NCBI GenBank assembly: GCA_041920505.1 | Contig: JBHGXV010000051.1 | Span: 27,151-91,150, forward strand | Direction of reading: 5' to 3' | From: JBHGXV01 sp041920505 | Lineage (GTDB): Bacteria; Bacillota; Bacilli; Brevibacillales; Brevibacillaceae | DNA: 64,000 bases | Shown: positions 50,700 to 57,737 of the stretch, one piece after another | How positions within the stretch are numbered: the first letter of the stretch is position 1 | How the letters are laid out: the number at the start of each line of letters is the position of its first letter | The notes under the pieces: model-generated | Seen by the model: the letters and a program-made list of their open reading frames with translations, nothing else | Told to the model about the DNA's origin: nothing | Database searches by the model: none | Made by a program: the position numbers and the translations under genes

Positions 50700-52015
50700 G
50701 CTTTTCTCCTCCTTTGCTGCCAAACGAGCCACCCAACAGCGGCGAGCAACAGGCCGCAGGCAATCCACCCGATTGCGACGGGACGGCCCGCATCCAAGAG
50801 GGGAGCGCGATCCTCCAGCATCACCTCTTGGTTTTGCAACAGTTGGTTCATCTTTTCGTACAGACCGACAGCCGGGCTGTCGAGAAACAGGTAGACCAGT
50901 TCATTGTCCTGGACCAACTGGTACAGCGACGATTTGTACTGCACGGAGGTATCTCCCACCCCGTCCTGGTTCAGGTCGATCAGCGGCAGGTCACGTCCCC
51001 AGTAATTTCCCTTGCCCGCCTCGTCCCAGCGATTGTTGGACGTACCGCCGACGGTGATCACCGGCGCGATGTTGGCAAAAAAGCGATTCTGGGTGAAGAC
51101 CTGGTCGCTGCAACTGGCCCACAACTCCACCCCGACCTGGTTGTGGATGAACTGGTTGGCGACGAAGCGGTTGCGCAGCGACTGATCCAGGTAGAGCGCA
51201 CGCTGGTTCTGATAGAAGCGATTGCCCACAATCTCGTTGTCGTCGCTCGATTGCAACATCAGACCGAACGCCCGCGTTCCCTGGTTGAAGGAAAAATCAT
51301 TTTCTTTCAGCACCAACTGTTTCGAGTGCATGATCGTCGCGCCGCCGAGATTAGCAAAAAACCGGTTGCGCAAAAAACGGTTGCTGTCAGAGTACATGTA
51401 GTGCAAGCCGTAGCGCGTGTGGCTGATCCGGTTGTCCGTCACCTCGTTGCCGTCCGAGTAGTAAAAATAAATCCCGTCCCGCGTTCCGCTGATCACGTTG
51501 CCGATCAGCTTGTTGCGCCGGGAGTGGTCCAGTTGGATGCCGTTGCCCTGTCCGGCGATTTCGCCGTTGCCCTGCCCGGCGATCTCCACGTGACTGACCT
51601 CGTTGTCGTCGGCGTACTGGAGGTGGATGCCGTGGTAGGCGTCGCGGATGACCAGACGGGTGAGCACCGCATGACCGGCGTTTACCTTGATCGCCGCGTA
51701 CTCTTCTGCCGAGTTCCGGCTCATGCTGCCGTGTTCGACGGTCAGGTTCTCGATCCGCACGCCTGGCGCCTTGATGGTGATCACGTTGTCCGTGCCGTCC
51801 CCATGGATCACCGTGCCGGGCCCGGTGCCCTTGATCGTAAGCGGCTTCGTGATCACGAGATTGCCGGAATAGGTTTGATCGTCCAGAACCAGCACACCAT
51901 GCTCCGGCGTCCGGTCAATCAGCGTTTGCAAGTGACTCGCCTGTGAAGCGTACGCGTGACACGAACCGACCAGCCAGATCAGCAATCCTGCCCACCAGGC
52001 CACTCGTCGTTTCAT
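50696..52015 (-). CDS. nosD: Periplasmic-type copper-site maturation protein NosD
   Basis: A 439-residue protein with a signal peptide (about 1-24), a right-handed beta-helix of CASH/PbH1 repeats (dozens of 'N.I..N' turns, for example NEVTDNRISHTRYGLHYMYS), and a C-terminal transmembrane anchor (about 408-430) ending QQRRRKA. It matures CuZ of NosZ on the outer face of the membrane. It has an unusual duplicated EIAGQGNG unit (24 bp, 51539-51586). ATG 52015 overlaps nosB by 4 bases. Confidence 0.95.
   Translation of the reverse strand: MKRRVAWWAGLLIWLVGSCHAYASQASHLQTLIDRTPEHGVLVLDDQTYSGNLVITKPLTIKGTGPGTVIHGDGTDNVITIKAPGVRIENLTVEHGSMSRNSAEEYAAIKVNAGHAVLTRLVIRDAYHGIHLQYADDNEVSHVEIAGQGNGEIAGQGNGIQLDHSRRNKLIGNVISGTRDGIYFYYSDGNEVTDNRISHTRYGLHYMYSDSNRFLRNRFFANLGGATIMHSKQLVLKENDFSFNQGTRAFGLMLQSSDDNEIVGNRFYQNQRALYLDQSLRNRFVANQFIHNQVGVELWASCSDQVFTQNRFFANIAPVITVGGTSNNRWDEAGKGNYWGRDLPLIDLNQDGVGDTSVQYKSSLYQLVQDNELVYLFLDSPAVGLYEKMNQLLQNQEVMLEDRAPLLDAGRPVAIGWIACGLLLAAVGWLVWQQRRRKA
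51539..51586. repeat. 24-bp tandem duplication inside nosD
   Basis: Two adjacent 24-base units (51539-51562 and 51563-51586) differ at two positions, both C/T changes, and encode EIAGQGNG twice in frame, lengthening one beta-helix turn. Confidence 0.85.
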
Positions 52016-52575
52016 TTTTCCCGCTCCCCCCACAGCGGCACCAACATCAGCAAAAAGGCGATCCCCAACAGAAACGAGCCTTTGGCAAAGTAGCTGTGCG
52101 TCACAAAGTTGGCGATCCGGTTGGTTCCGATCACGGGCGGCACAAACGGCTTGATCTTGATTGGCGCGTGCGGGTCCAGATTGGTGCCGAAATCGTACAG
52201 CCAGCGGTGGATATCATACAGACCGAGCGCGCCGCCGACCACGAATGCGCCAATCAGGACGTAGAGCAGGCTTTTTTTGCGAAGAAACGCCACCAGAAGC
52301 GTGAAGGCCGCCATTCCGCCGATCAGGTAGGGCATGACCTTCAGCTCGGGAAATGTCTCCTCGCTGAACTGCTTCATGCCGATATAATGGTTCAATCCGT
52401 TGATGATGTCAGCCTGGCCCTCCATTTTATACGGGTAGACCACCACTTCCAGCCCTTCCGGATATTGCGGGGCAACGAATTTCATCCCCCACCAGGGAAA
52501 AAAGATGGACACGATCAGAAGCGCGGCCGCGATCACCAGCACGATGGACGAAGATACGGAAAATTTCTTGCTCAT
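52012..52575 (-). CDS. nosB: Membrane protein of clade II nos clusters (NosB-like)
   Basis: A 187-residue protein with four hydrophobic helices (about 10-30, 82-98, 103-120 and 163-183). The long outside loop has 'PQYPEGLEVVVYPYKMEG' and the 'GLNHYIGMKQF' motif seen in membrane proteins that follow nosZ in atypical (clade II) clusters. RBS AGGAG. The symbol is by position and general pattern; function is unknown. Confidence 0.8.
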   Translation of the reverse strand: MSKKFSVSSSIVLVIAAALLIVSIFFPWWGMKFVAPQYPEGLEVVVYPYKMEGQADIINGLNHYIGMKQFSEETFPELKVMPYLIGGMAAFTLLVAFLRKKSLLYVLIGAFVVGGALGLYDIHRWLYDFGTNLDPHAPIKIKPFVPPVIGTNRIANFVTHSYFAKGSFLLGIAFLLMLVPLWGEREK

Positions 52576-52605
52576 AAAGCGTCATCTCCTCATCAAAAGA
52601 GGGGA

Positions 52606-52629
52606 ACGGGGTACCCTGCGATACCCCGT
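52606..52629. repeat. Hairpin between nosZ and nosB
   Basis: ACGGGGTA / TACCCCGT with an 8-base loop, 7 bases after the nosZ stop codon. On the minus strand it is followed by TCCCCTCTTTTG, so partial termination or 3' protection of the nosZ message is likely. Confidence 0.65.
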
Positions 52630-52636
52630 CTCCGTC

Positions 52637-54508
52637 TTACTTCGGTTGTACCAACAGATATCCAGTCATTTCCTGGTGCAGAGCAGAGCAGAAGTTTGTG
52701 CAGTAGATCGGATAAGTACCGGCTTTATCGGCCACGAACTCCATCGTCTTGGTTTCGCCCGGCTGAATTTCCATGTTTTGGTTGTATTCGTTGATGGCAA
52801 AACCGTGCGTAATGTCTTCGTCCAGGTCGATGTTGGTCAAATGGATGAACACACGGTCGCCCTGCTTGACGGTGAGCACGTCCTTGCGCTCCGCTTTCGC
52901 GTCAAAGATAAACTTGGAGCGCATTGCGATGCCGTAAACGTGCACTTCGTTGCCGTTGCGTTCGATGCGGGTGTCTTCCTGCTTCCACACCGAGAACGGA
53001 CGTTTCTCGTCTTTGGGCAAGACTTCGATTGTCTTGATCTTGTCTGCCTTGATCATCTGCGCATAGTGCGGTTCCGGGTTGACCGGAGCGGACTGGATCA
53101 CTTCCATCTTCGGACCGGAGAGGTCGATCAACTGCATCGACTCCGGATGGGACGGACCGACGGACAGGTAGCTGTCCTTGGCCATCTTGTTGAGCGAGAC
53201 GAGCCAATGACCGTCCGGGCTGACCGTATCCCCTTCGGCCGCGACAGAGTGACCCGGCGAATATTGTACGGGCACGCGGTCGAGGACTTCGCCTGTGTCG
53301 ACGTTCCACTTGACCACCTCGGAGGAGATGAACATCGTCGTGTAGGCGTAGCCTTTGTCGTCAAACTGGGTGTGAAGCGGTCCCAGCGCGTTTTCCGGGT
53401 TGACTTCGCGTTCCATCACGGAATTGTAGTCGAGTACCGGAATGCCGAACTTTTCGCCGTCAAACTTTTTGTTTTTGATGGCGTCAAACGCTTTTTCAAA
53501 CGAGAACACTGTCATGGCCGGAGCCAGTTTGCCGGAAGCGATGAAGCGTTTGCCGTCCGGGGTCACGTCGACGCCGTGCGGCGATTTGGCCACCGGCACG
53601 AGATAGATGCTGCCTTTGTGCTTGGCCGGATCAATCACTTTGACGCCGTTGACCAGATCGTACTGGCCGTCCTTGACTTTTTGCTCCAATTCTTTCCAGT
53701 TAAACAGCACGATGTAGTCGCGGTCGGCCTGTGAGGCGTTGATCTCCAGATCGGAAGTGGCCTCCTCGGTGTTGTAGGTGGTCAGCACCGCCCAGTCCTT
53801 GGAGATCTTCTTGCCCGCGTCGGAGAGGTCGTACGACCACGGCGGCAGGGCCACCTGGTAAGCCAGGTTCAGCTTCTGCTTCTGCTTGTCAAACGTGACC
53901 GCCGACAGGACGCCCTTGTACTTCGTTTTGTAATCGTCAAGCGAGGCGTACTCGTGGCCAAACGGCACGGAGAAACGGCTCGGCAGGAACAGGTACTCGG
54001 TGTTTTCGGTAACGAATGCCGCGCAGTGCGGGCCGCCGGAGTTGGGGGTATGCAGGATGTCCTTGACCGTAAACGTCTTCAGGTCAAGCACAGCGGCCCG
54101 GTTGTTGGCGACGTCGGTGGCGAACAGGTACTTCCCGTCGTAATCGCCGTTGGTTTCGGAGAACGCCGGGTGGTGCAAGTCGCCCCAGGTATAGCCGCCC
54201 ATCATCTCTTTCGACTCTTTGTCCCACCCGTAGCCGGTGGCAGAGTCCTGACTGAATACCGGAACGGTGCGAATGTGGCGCATCGAAGGAACGCCGTAAA
54301 CAAACAGTTGGCCAGAGTGGCCGCCGGAGGCAAACAGGTAGTAATCATCCTTTTTGCCGAAAGGAACGTACACTTTTTCCGCGTTGTTTTTCTTTGTGTT
54401 GTCTTCCGCGGTAGTCTTCGGACCGACGGTGGTGAAGTCGGCGAAAAACACGGTGGCCGCCAGAAAACCGGCGACGGCACCGGACACGATGGGTATTACC
54501 TTCTTCAT
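52637..54508 (-). CDS. nosZ: Nitrous oxide reductase NosZ, clade II (Sec-type)
   Basis: A 623-residue enzyme reducing N2O to N2. The N-terminus is a Sec-type signal/anchor (MKKVIPIVSGAVAGFLAATV) with no twin arginine, typical of clade II. Seven CuZ histidines are visible in DLHHPAF, GGPHCAAF, SPHGVD, PLHTQFD, SPGHSVA and PEPHYAQ. The C-terminal cupredoxin domain has the CuA set C603, C607, H611 and M614 (CTNFCSALHQEM) with a further His in DITHGFA. It follows nosC by 36 bases. Confidence 0.98.
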   Translation of the reverse strand: MKKVIPIVSGAVAGFLAATVFFADFTTVGPKTTAEDNTKKNNAEKVYVPFGKKDDYYLFASGGHSGQLFVYGVPSMRHIRTVPVFSQDSATGYGWDKESKEMMGGYTWGDLHHPAFSETNGDYDGKYLFATDVANNRAAVLDLKTFTVKDILHTPNSGGPHCAAFVTENTEYLFLPSRFSVPFGHEYASLDDYKTKYKGVLSAVTFDKQKQKLNLAYQVALPPWSYDLSDAGKKISKDWAVLTTYNTEEATSDLEINASQADRDYIVLFNWKELEQKVKDGQYDLVNGVKVIDPAKHKGSIYLVPVAKSPHGVDVTPDGKRFIASGKLAPAMTVFSFEKAFDAIKNKKFDGEKFGIPVLDYNSVMEREVNPENALGPLHTQFDDKGYAYTTMFISSEVVKWNVDTGEVLDRVPVQYSPGHSVAAEGDTVSPDGHWLVSLNKMAKDSYLSVGPSHPESMQLIDLSGPKMEVIQSAPVNPEPHYAQMIKADKIKTIEVLPKDEKRPFSVWKQEDTRIERNGNEVHVYGIAMRSKFIFDAKAERKDVLTVKQGDRVFIHLTNIDLDEDITHGFAINEYNQNMEIQPGETKTMEFVADKAGTYPIYCTNFCSALHQEMTGYLLVQPK

Positions 54509-54544
54509 CAGGGAACCTCCCTCGCCTTAAATGTGTGTTGCCCG

Positions 54545-55012
54545 TTATTTCTTTTCAGATGCCAGCTTCAGAGCCGCCAGGACGGCTTTCCGTTCGTCAT
54601 CCGTGAGCGGGCTTTTGCCAAGCACGCCGGACATCACAGCCGATGTCGGCTTCTTCAAAAACTCCTCAATCGGCACCCCGTGCTTGTTTTCCACGTTTAC
54701 GTAGGCTTGCGACAAATCAGGTCCTGCAGCCCCGCCCTTGACGTTGAGAGCCGACACAGAGTGACAGGCGACGCAGCCGCGTTTCGTGAAGATTTCTCCT
54801 TCTTTGGAGGTGTTGTCCGCTGTGGCGGTAGCCGCTGTCGTCGCGTCTGTCGTCTCGGCCGCATCGGCTTGTCCGCCGGTAGCCTTCTGCTCATTTTCTG
54901 CCTGCGCGGTGACGGGGGCGTCCTGTTTCGGCGTCTTGGCCTGATAGAACAGGTATCCTCCGCCGAACGCCACGGCAAAACAGAGCAGGAAGACAAGAAG
55001 ATTTTTGTTCAT
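54545..55012 (-). CDS. nosC: Membrane-anchored cytochrome c (NosC-like)
   Basis: A 155-residue protein with an N-terminal transmembrane anchor (about 5-23), an Ala/Thr/Glu-rich linker to about 70, and a single haem c domain: CVACH with axial Met probably in 'SAVMSGVLG'. It probably passes electrons from the menaquinol pool to the CuA site of NosZ. First gene of the nos operon; RBS AGGAGG; class II Fnr-type promoter. Confidence 0.93.
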   Translation of the reverse strand: MNKNLLVFLLCFAVAFGGGYLFYQAKTPKQDAPVTAQAENEQKATGGQADAAETTDATTAATATADNTSKEGEIFTKRGCVACHSVSALNVKGGAAGPDLSQAYVNVENKHGVPIEEFLKKPTSAVMSGVLGKSPLTDDERKAVLAALKLASEKK

Positions 55013-55051
55013 ACTGTCCCTCCTTTCTTAGCTCTTCTGGGCTACGGTATT

Positions 55052-55095
55052 ACTATAGGAAAGAAACGCCGGATGGCGATGTGCAAGAGTTCACA
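55052..55095 (-). promoter_or_regulatory. Fnr-type class II promoter of the nos operon
   Basis: TGTGCAAGAGTTCACA (55080-55095), one mismatch to consensus, lies 22 bases from a minus -10 TATAGT (55052-55057). Confidence 0.78.
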
Positions 55096-55142
55096 CTTCA
55101 CAAATTCGTCTTAAATCCGCACGCGAAAAGGCCGACCAAACA

Positions 55143-55168
55143 GAAAAGGAGAGCGTTTTTCGCTCTCC
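55143..55168 (-). terminator. Terminator of the hemerythrin-thiO-lpdD-like group
   Basis: Minus-strand perfect stem GGAGAGCG / CGCTCTCC with loop AAAAA, followed by TTTTCTG, just after the stop codon of the gene at 55176. Confidence 0.92.
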
Positions 55169-55175
55169 CGGCATT

Positions 55176-55571
55176 TCAACAGGTTTCGGGCGGTTCCGTC
55201 ATGCAACATCCCGGCGCATCCCCCGCCTTGGTCAACTGCTCCAGTTTTTCGTTCATCATCGCCCTGGCGTTTGCGACAATTCCCTCGATTTCCACTTTCG
55301 TCGGTCCGTCGAAGTGGATGCCGATCAAGACGGTCACGGTCTGCCCCAGCGTCTCTGCCGCCTGAAGGGCCAACTCGCGGGTAAGCGGCCCCTCGCGATG
55401 GCCAGGCACCTCCACCAGCTCAACATGGATGTGTTGTTTGGCGTAGTAAGCGGTGGCCACCGCGCCGATATGGGCCTGTCCGCCCGTAATCAAAAACACC
55501 CGGTCCCGCCCCATCGGGTACGTCTGCAAACACAGCGGAAATCGGCCTTCACACTTGATCATGGCTGTCAT
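55176..55571 (-). CDS. LpdD-like prenylated-flavin chaperone domain protein
   Basis: A 131-residue protein with 'GGQAHIGAVATAYY', 'VELVEVPGHREGPLTREL', 'VTVLIGIHFDG' and the Cys-rich end 'APGCCMTEPPETC'. The HIGAVA...GHREGPL...GIHFD pattern is that of the LpdD family, small partners of UbiD-type decarboxylases. No UbiD-like gene is in the window. It overlaps thiO by 23 bases and lacks its own strong RBS, so translation is probably coupled. Confidence 0.68.
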   Translation of the reverse strand: MTAMIKCEGRFPLCLQTYPMGRDRVFLITGGQAHIGAVATAYYAKQHIHVELVEVPGHREGPLTRELALQAAETLGQTVTVLIGIHFDGPTKVEIEGIVANARAMMNEKLEQLTKAGDAPGCCMTEPPETC

Positions 55572-56670
55572 ATTGAAACGGCGTCCAGTCGACGGGCGCC
55601 TCTCCTCCTGTCAGAATGGATGCGACAATCTCGCCGGTGATGGGCGCGAGCAAAGTGCCCTTGCGGAAGTGGCCGGTGGCAAGAACCAGGTTGCGCCACT
55701 GGCGAAGCGGGCCGAGAAACGGCTTCAGATTGGGATTGCCCGGCCGAAGACCGGCCCAGGTGTTGACAAAGACGGCGTCCTTCATCGCCGGGACCATCGT
55801 CTGGGCCATTTCAAACAGGCTCTGGATTGCTTCCACCCGCGTCTCTTTGTCGAAACCCGCTTCTTCCTGGGTGGCGCCGACCGTGACCGTCCCGTCACGT
55901 TTCGGAATCAGATAACATTTTTGCGCGAACACCGATTTCTTCAGCGGAACGGGCAACCGTACAGCGATGCACTGCCCCTTGACCGGATAGACCGGCAAGC
56001 GGACACCGAGCGGCGCAAGCAAGGCTGCGCTCCACGATCCGGCGGCGAGCACCACCTTGTCGGCGGTAAACGCCCCGGCGGCCGTCTCCACACCGATCAC
56101 CTCGTCGTCGCGGGTGAGCAAGCGAAACACCGGCGTCTGTTCAAAAAAGACGGCGCCGCGCGCCTTGGCGCCCAGATAAAACGCCTGGGCCACCTTGTAA
56201 CTGTTCACCTGATGGTCGTTGGGAATAAACAGTCCGCACAGCAGCCGGTCAGACAAGAGCGGTTCTGTGCGCGGCAAGTCGTTCGGCTCCAGCCACTCCA
56301 CCCGCTGGCCGAAAGTGTTTGCCCACTCCCACTTGCTGCGCAACTCCTGTTTCTCTTGTTCGTCACGGGCGACGCCGATCAGCCCCGAGGCATTGTATTC
56401 GATGTCGATCCCGGTTTCGTCGCGCAGCATTTCGGCCAGACCGGCGTAGATGCGCTGACTGGCGATGCACAGCTCCACCAGCGGCCCCGGCGCGCTGGTT
56501 TCCATCATCGCGCCCAAAATCCCGGCGGAGGCTCGCGACGCCTCCTGCGCGATCGTGGACGACTCAAACACCAACGTGCTCACCCGCCGTTTGCTCAACT
56601 GGTAGGCGATCGAGCATCCCTGGATTCCCCCGCCAATCACGATGACATCCGCATGTTGTCTCTCTCCCAT
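55549..56670 (-). CDS. thiO: Glycine oxidase ThiO-like FAD-dependent amine oxidase
   Basis: A 373-residue flavoprotein of the DadA/ThiO family. The FAD motif is VIGGGIQGCSIAYQL near residue 10, followed by 'EASRASAGILGAMME', 'CYLIPKRDGTVTVGATQEE' (parts) and 'TWAGLRPGNPNLKPFLG'. ThiO makes iminoglycine for the thiazole of thiamin, but no other thiamin gene is adjacent, so another amine substrate is possible. ATG 56670 follows AAGGGAG. It lies 31 bases after a hemerythrin gene. Confidence 0.87.
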   Translation of the reverse strand: MGERQHADVIVIGGGIQGCSIAYQLSKRRVSTLVFESSTIAQEASRASAGILGAMMETSAPGPLVELCIASQRIYAGLAEMLRDETGIDIEYNASGLIGVARDEQEKQELRSKWEWANTFGQRVEWLEPNDLPRTEPLLSDRLLCGLFIPNDHQVNSYKVAQAFYLGAKARGAVFFEQTPVFRLLTRDDEVIGVETAAGAFTADKVVLAAGSWSAALLAPLGVRLPVYPVKGQCIAVRLPVPLKKSVFAQKCYLIPKRDGTVTVGATQEEAGFDKETRVEAIQSLFEMAQTMVPAMKDAVFVNTWAGLRPGNPNLKPFLGPLRQWRNLVLATGHFRKGTLLAPITGEIVASILTGGEAPVDWTPFQYDSHDQV

Positions 56671-56701
56671 TTCTCTCCCTTCTTTCAGCAAAACGAGTGA
56701 T

Positions 56702-57244
56702 TCAGGCGATCTCCTCGAACTTTTTGCCCAACTCTTCCTTTTCGGCCTCAGACAGCATCTGCTCGGCCATCGGGAACAACACGTTTTCTTCCTTCATGAA
56801 GTGTTCGGTCAGGATCAGATAGGCGTTGATCGCGTATGCGGCGATCGTTTTCGCCTGCTCGGCCCCCACAGGAGCGCCCAGTGTTTCCATCGTCTCCCGG
56901 AAGTGTTTGAGCTGTTGTTTGGCCTGATCGTGTTCGTATTCCATCACGGCGATCGGGCCGGTTTCACGGCCGATGTACTTGGCCATCATCGGGAAGAGCG
57001 CGTCTTCCTCGCGGAGCGAGTGCGGATCAAGCTCGGCCACGAACTCGTTCACCTTGGTCAACAATTCTCTCAGTTTATCGCTGTAGTCGGCGACGCTTTC
57101 GTCTTTTCCGATGGTTTGCGCGAACGCATAGTAGTCGTCCATTTGCGCGCGCAGCGGCACGTGTTCCTCTTTCAGCCGCGCCAACGGAGCGCACAGCGCG
57201 ACGGGATTGGCGCCAAACATGGAACTTCCGCAACCGAAATGCAT
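56702..57244 (-). CDS. Hemerythrin-like HHE domain protein (second copy)
   Basis: A 180-residue helical protein with di-iron ligand motifs 'EEHVPLR', 'DPHSLREEDALFPMM', 'EYEHDQAKQQL' and 'LTEHFMKEENVLFPMAEQM'. The N-terminus MHFGCGSSMFGA is short and Cys-containing. Start ATG 57244 follows AAAGGTGGGAG. It is related to the hemerythrin at 21297-21815 and to ScdA/Ric-type proteins that repair NO-damaged iron centres; the role in NO defence is inferred from the denitrification setting. Confidence 0.88.
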   Translation of the reverse strand: MHFGCGSSMFGANPVALCAPLARLKEEHVPLRAQMDDYYAFAQTIGKDESVADYSDKLRELLTKVNEFVAELDPHSLREEDALFPMMAKYIGRETGPIAVMEYEHDQAKQQLKHFRETMETLGAPVGAEQAKTIAAYAINAYLILTEHFMKEENVLFPMAEQMLSEAEKEELGKKFEEIA

Positions 57245-57372
57245 GGTAAACTCCCACCTTTGTCTGATTTCTGCGACACAAACGTACCACGTTCTCCCCT
57301 CGCGTACTGTTAGGTTCATCACACTTTTACAGCTTTCCCTGTCGAGCGATCCTCATCAACCTGTCACAATCG

Positions 57373-57442
57373 CGTGATTTTTATCACTTTCTGATGGGGA
57401 ATCCGCATGATAGAATGGGTACGGATGATGATAATCAGTCTC
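57373..57442 (+). promoter_or_regulatory. feoAB promoter with Fnr-type and Fur-type sites
   Basis: CGTGATTTTTATCACT (57373-57388) resembles TGTGA-N6-TCACA with one mismatch in each half. It lies 22 bases from the extended -10 TGATAGAAT (hexamer TAGAAT at 57411-57416). GATGATGATAATCAGTCTC (57424-57442) matches 16 of 19 positions of the classical Fur box and covers the expected start site, so iron repression and anaerobic activation are both likely. Confidence 0.75.
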
Positions 57443-57506
57443 ACCTGTTCATCCAAAAGCGTGACGCGAGACGCACATGCAGTCATCCAAATGGAGGTTC
57501 TTTCCG

Positions 57507-57737
57507 ATGAGACTTACCGATCTGCAACCTGGGCGCAAAGCGCGCATTCTTGATACAGCCCGCGTCAGCGAGATGGTGCGGCGCCGCTTGATCGACCTCG
57601 GCATCATGGAAGGATCGGAGGTATGTGTCAAACGCATCCTGCCGCTCGGCGGTCCTATCACCATGGAAGCCGGGGGGCAATTGATCGGCATTCGCCGGAA
57701 GGAGGCGGGCATGATCGAGGTGAGCGACGTATGCTGA
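57507..57737 (+). CDS. feoA: Ferrous iron transport protein FeoA
   Basis: A 76-residue SH3-like protein: 'RLTDLQPGRKARI', 'RRRLIDLGIMEGSEV' and 'GGPITMEAGGQLIGIRR' are all typical. ATG 57507 follows GGAGG by 9 bases. It overlaps feoB by 7 bases. FeoA stabilises or regulates the FeoB transporter. Confidence 0.95.
   Translation: MRLTDLQPGRKARILDTARVSEMVRRRLIDLGIMEGSEVCVKRILPLGGPITMEAGGQLIGIRRKEAGMIEVSDVC

Noticed and set aside
57245..57388. Fnr-type control of the second hemerythrin from the feo site
   Set aside because: On the minus strand the position 21-22 bases from the palindrome reads GATCGC, not a -10 box, so only the feo direction is supported.
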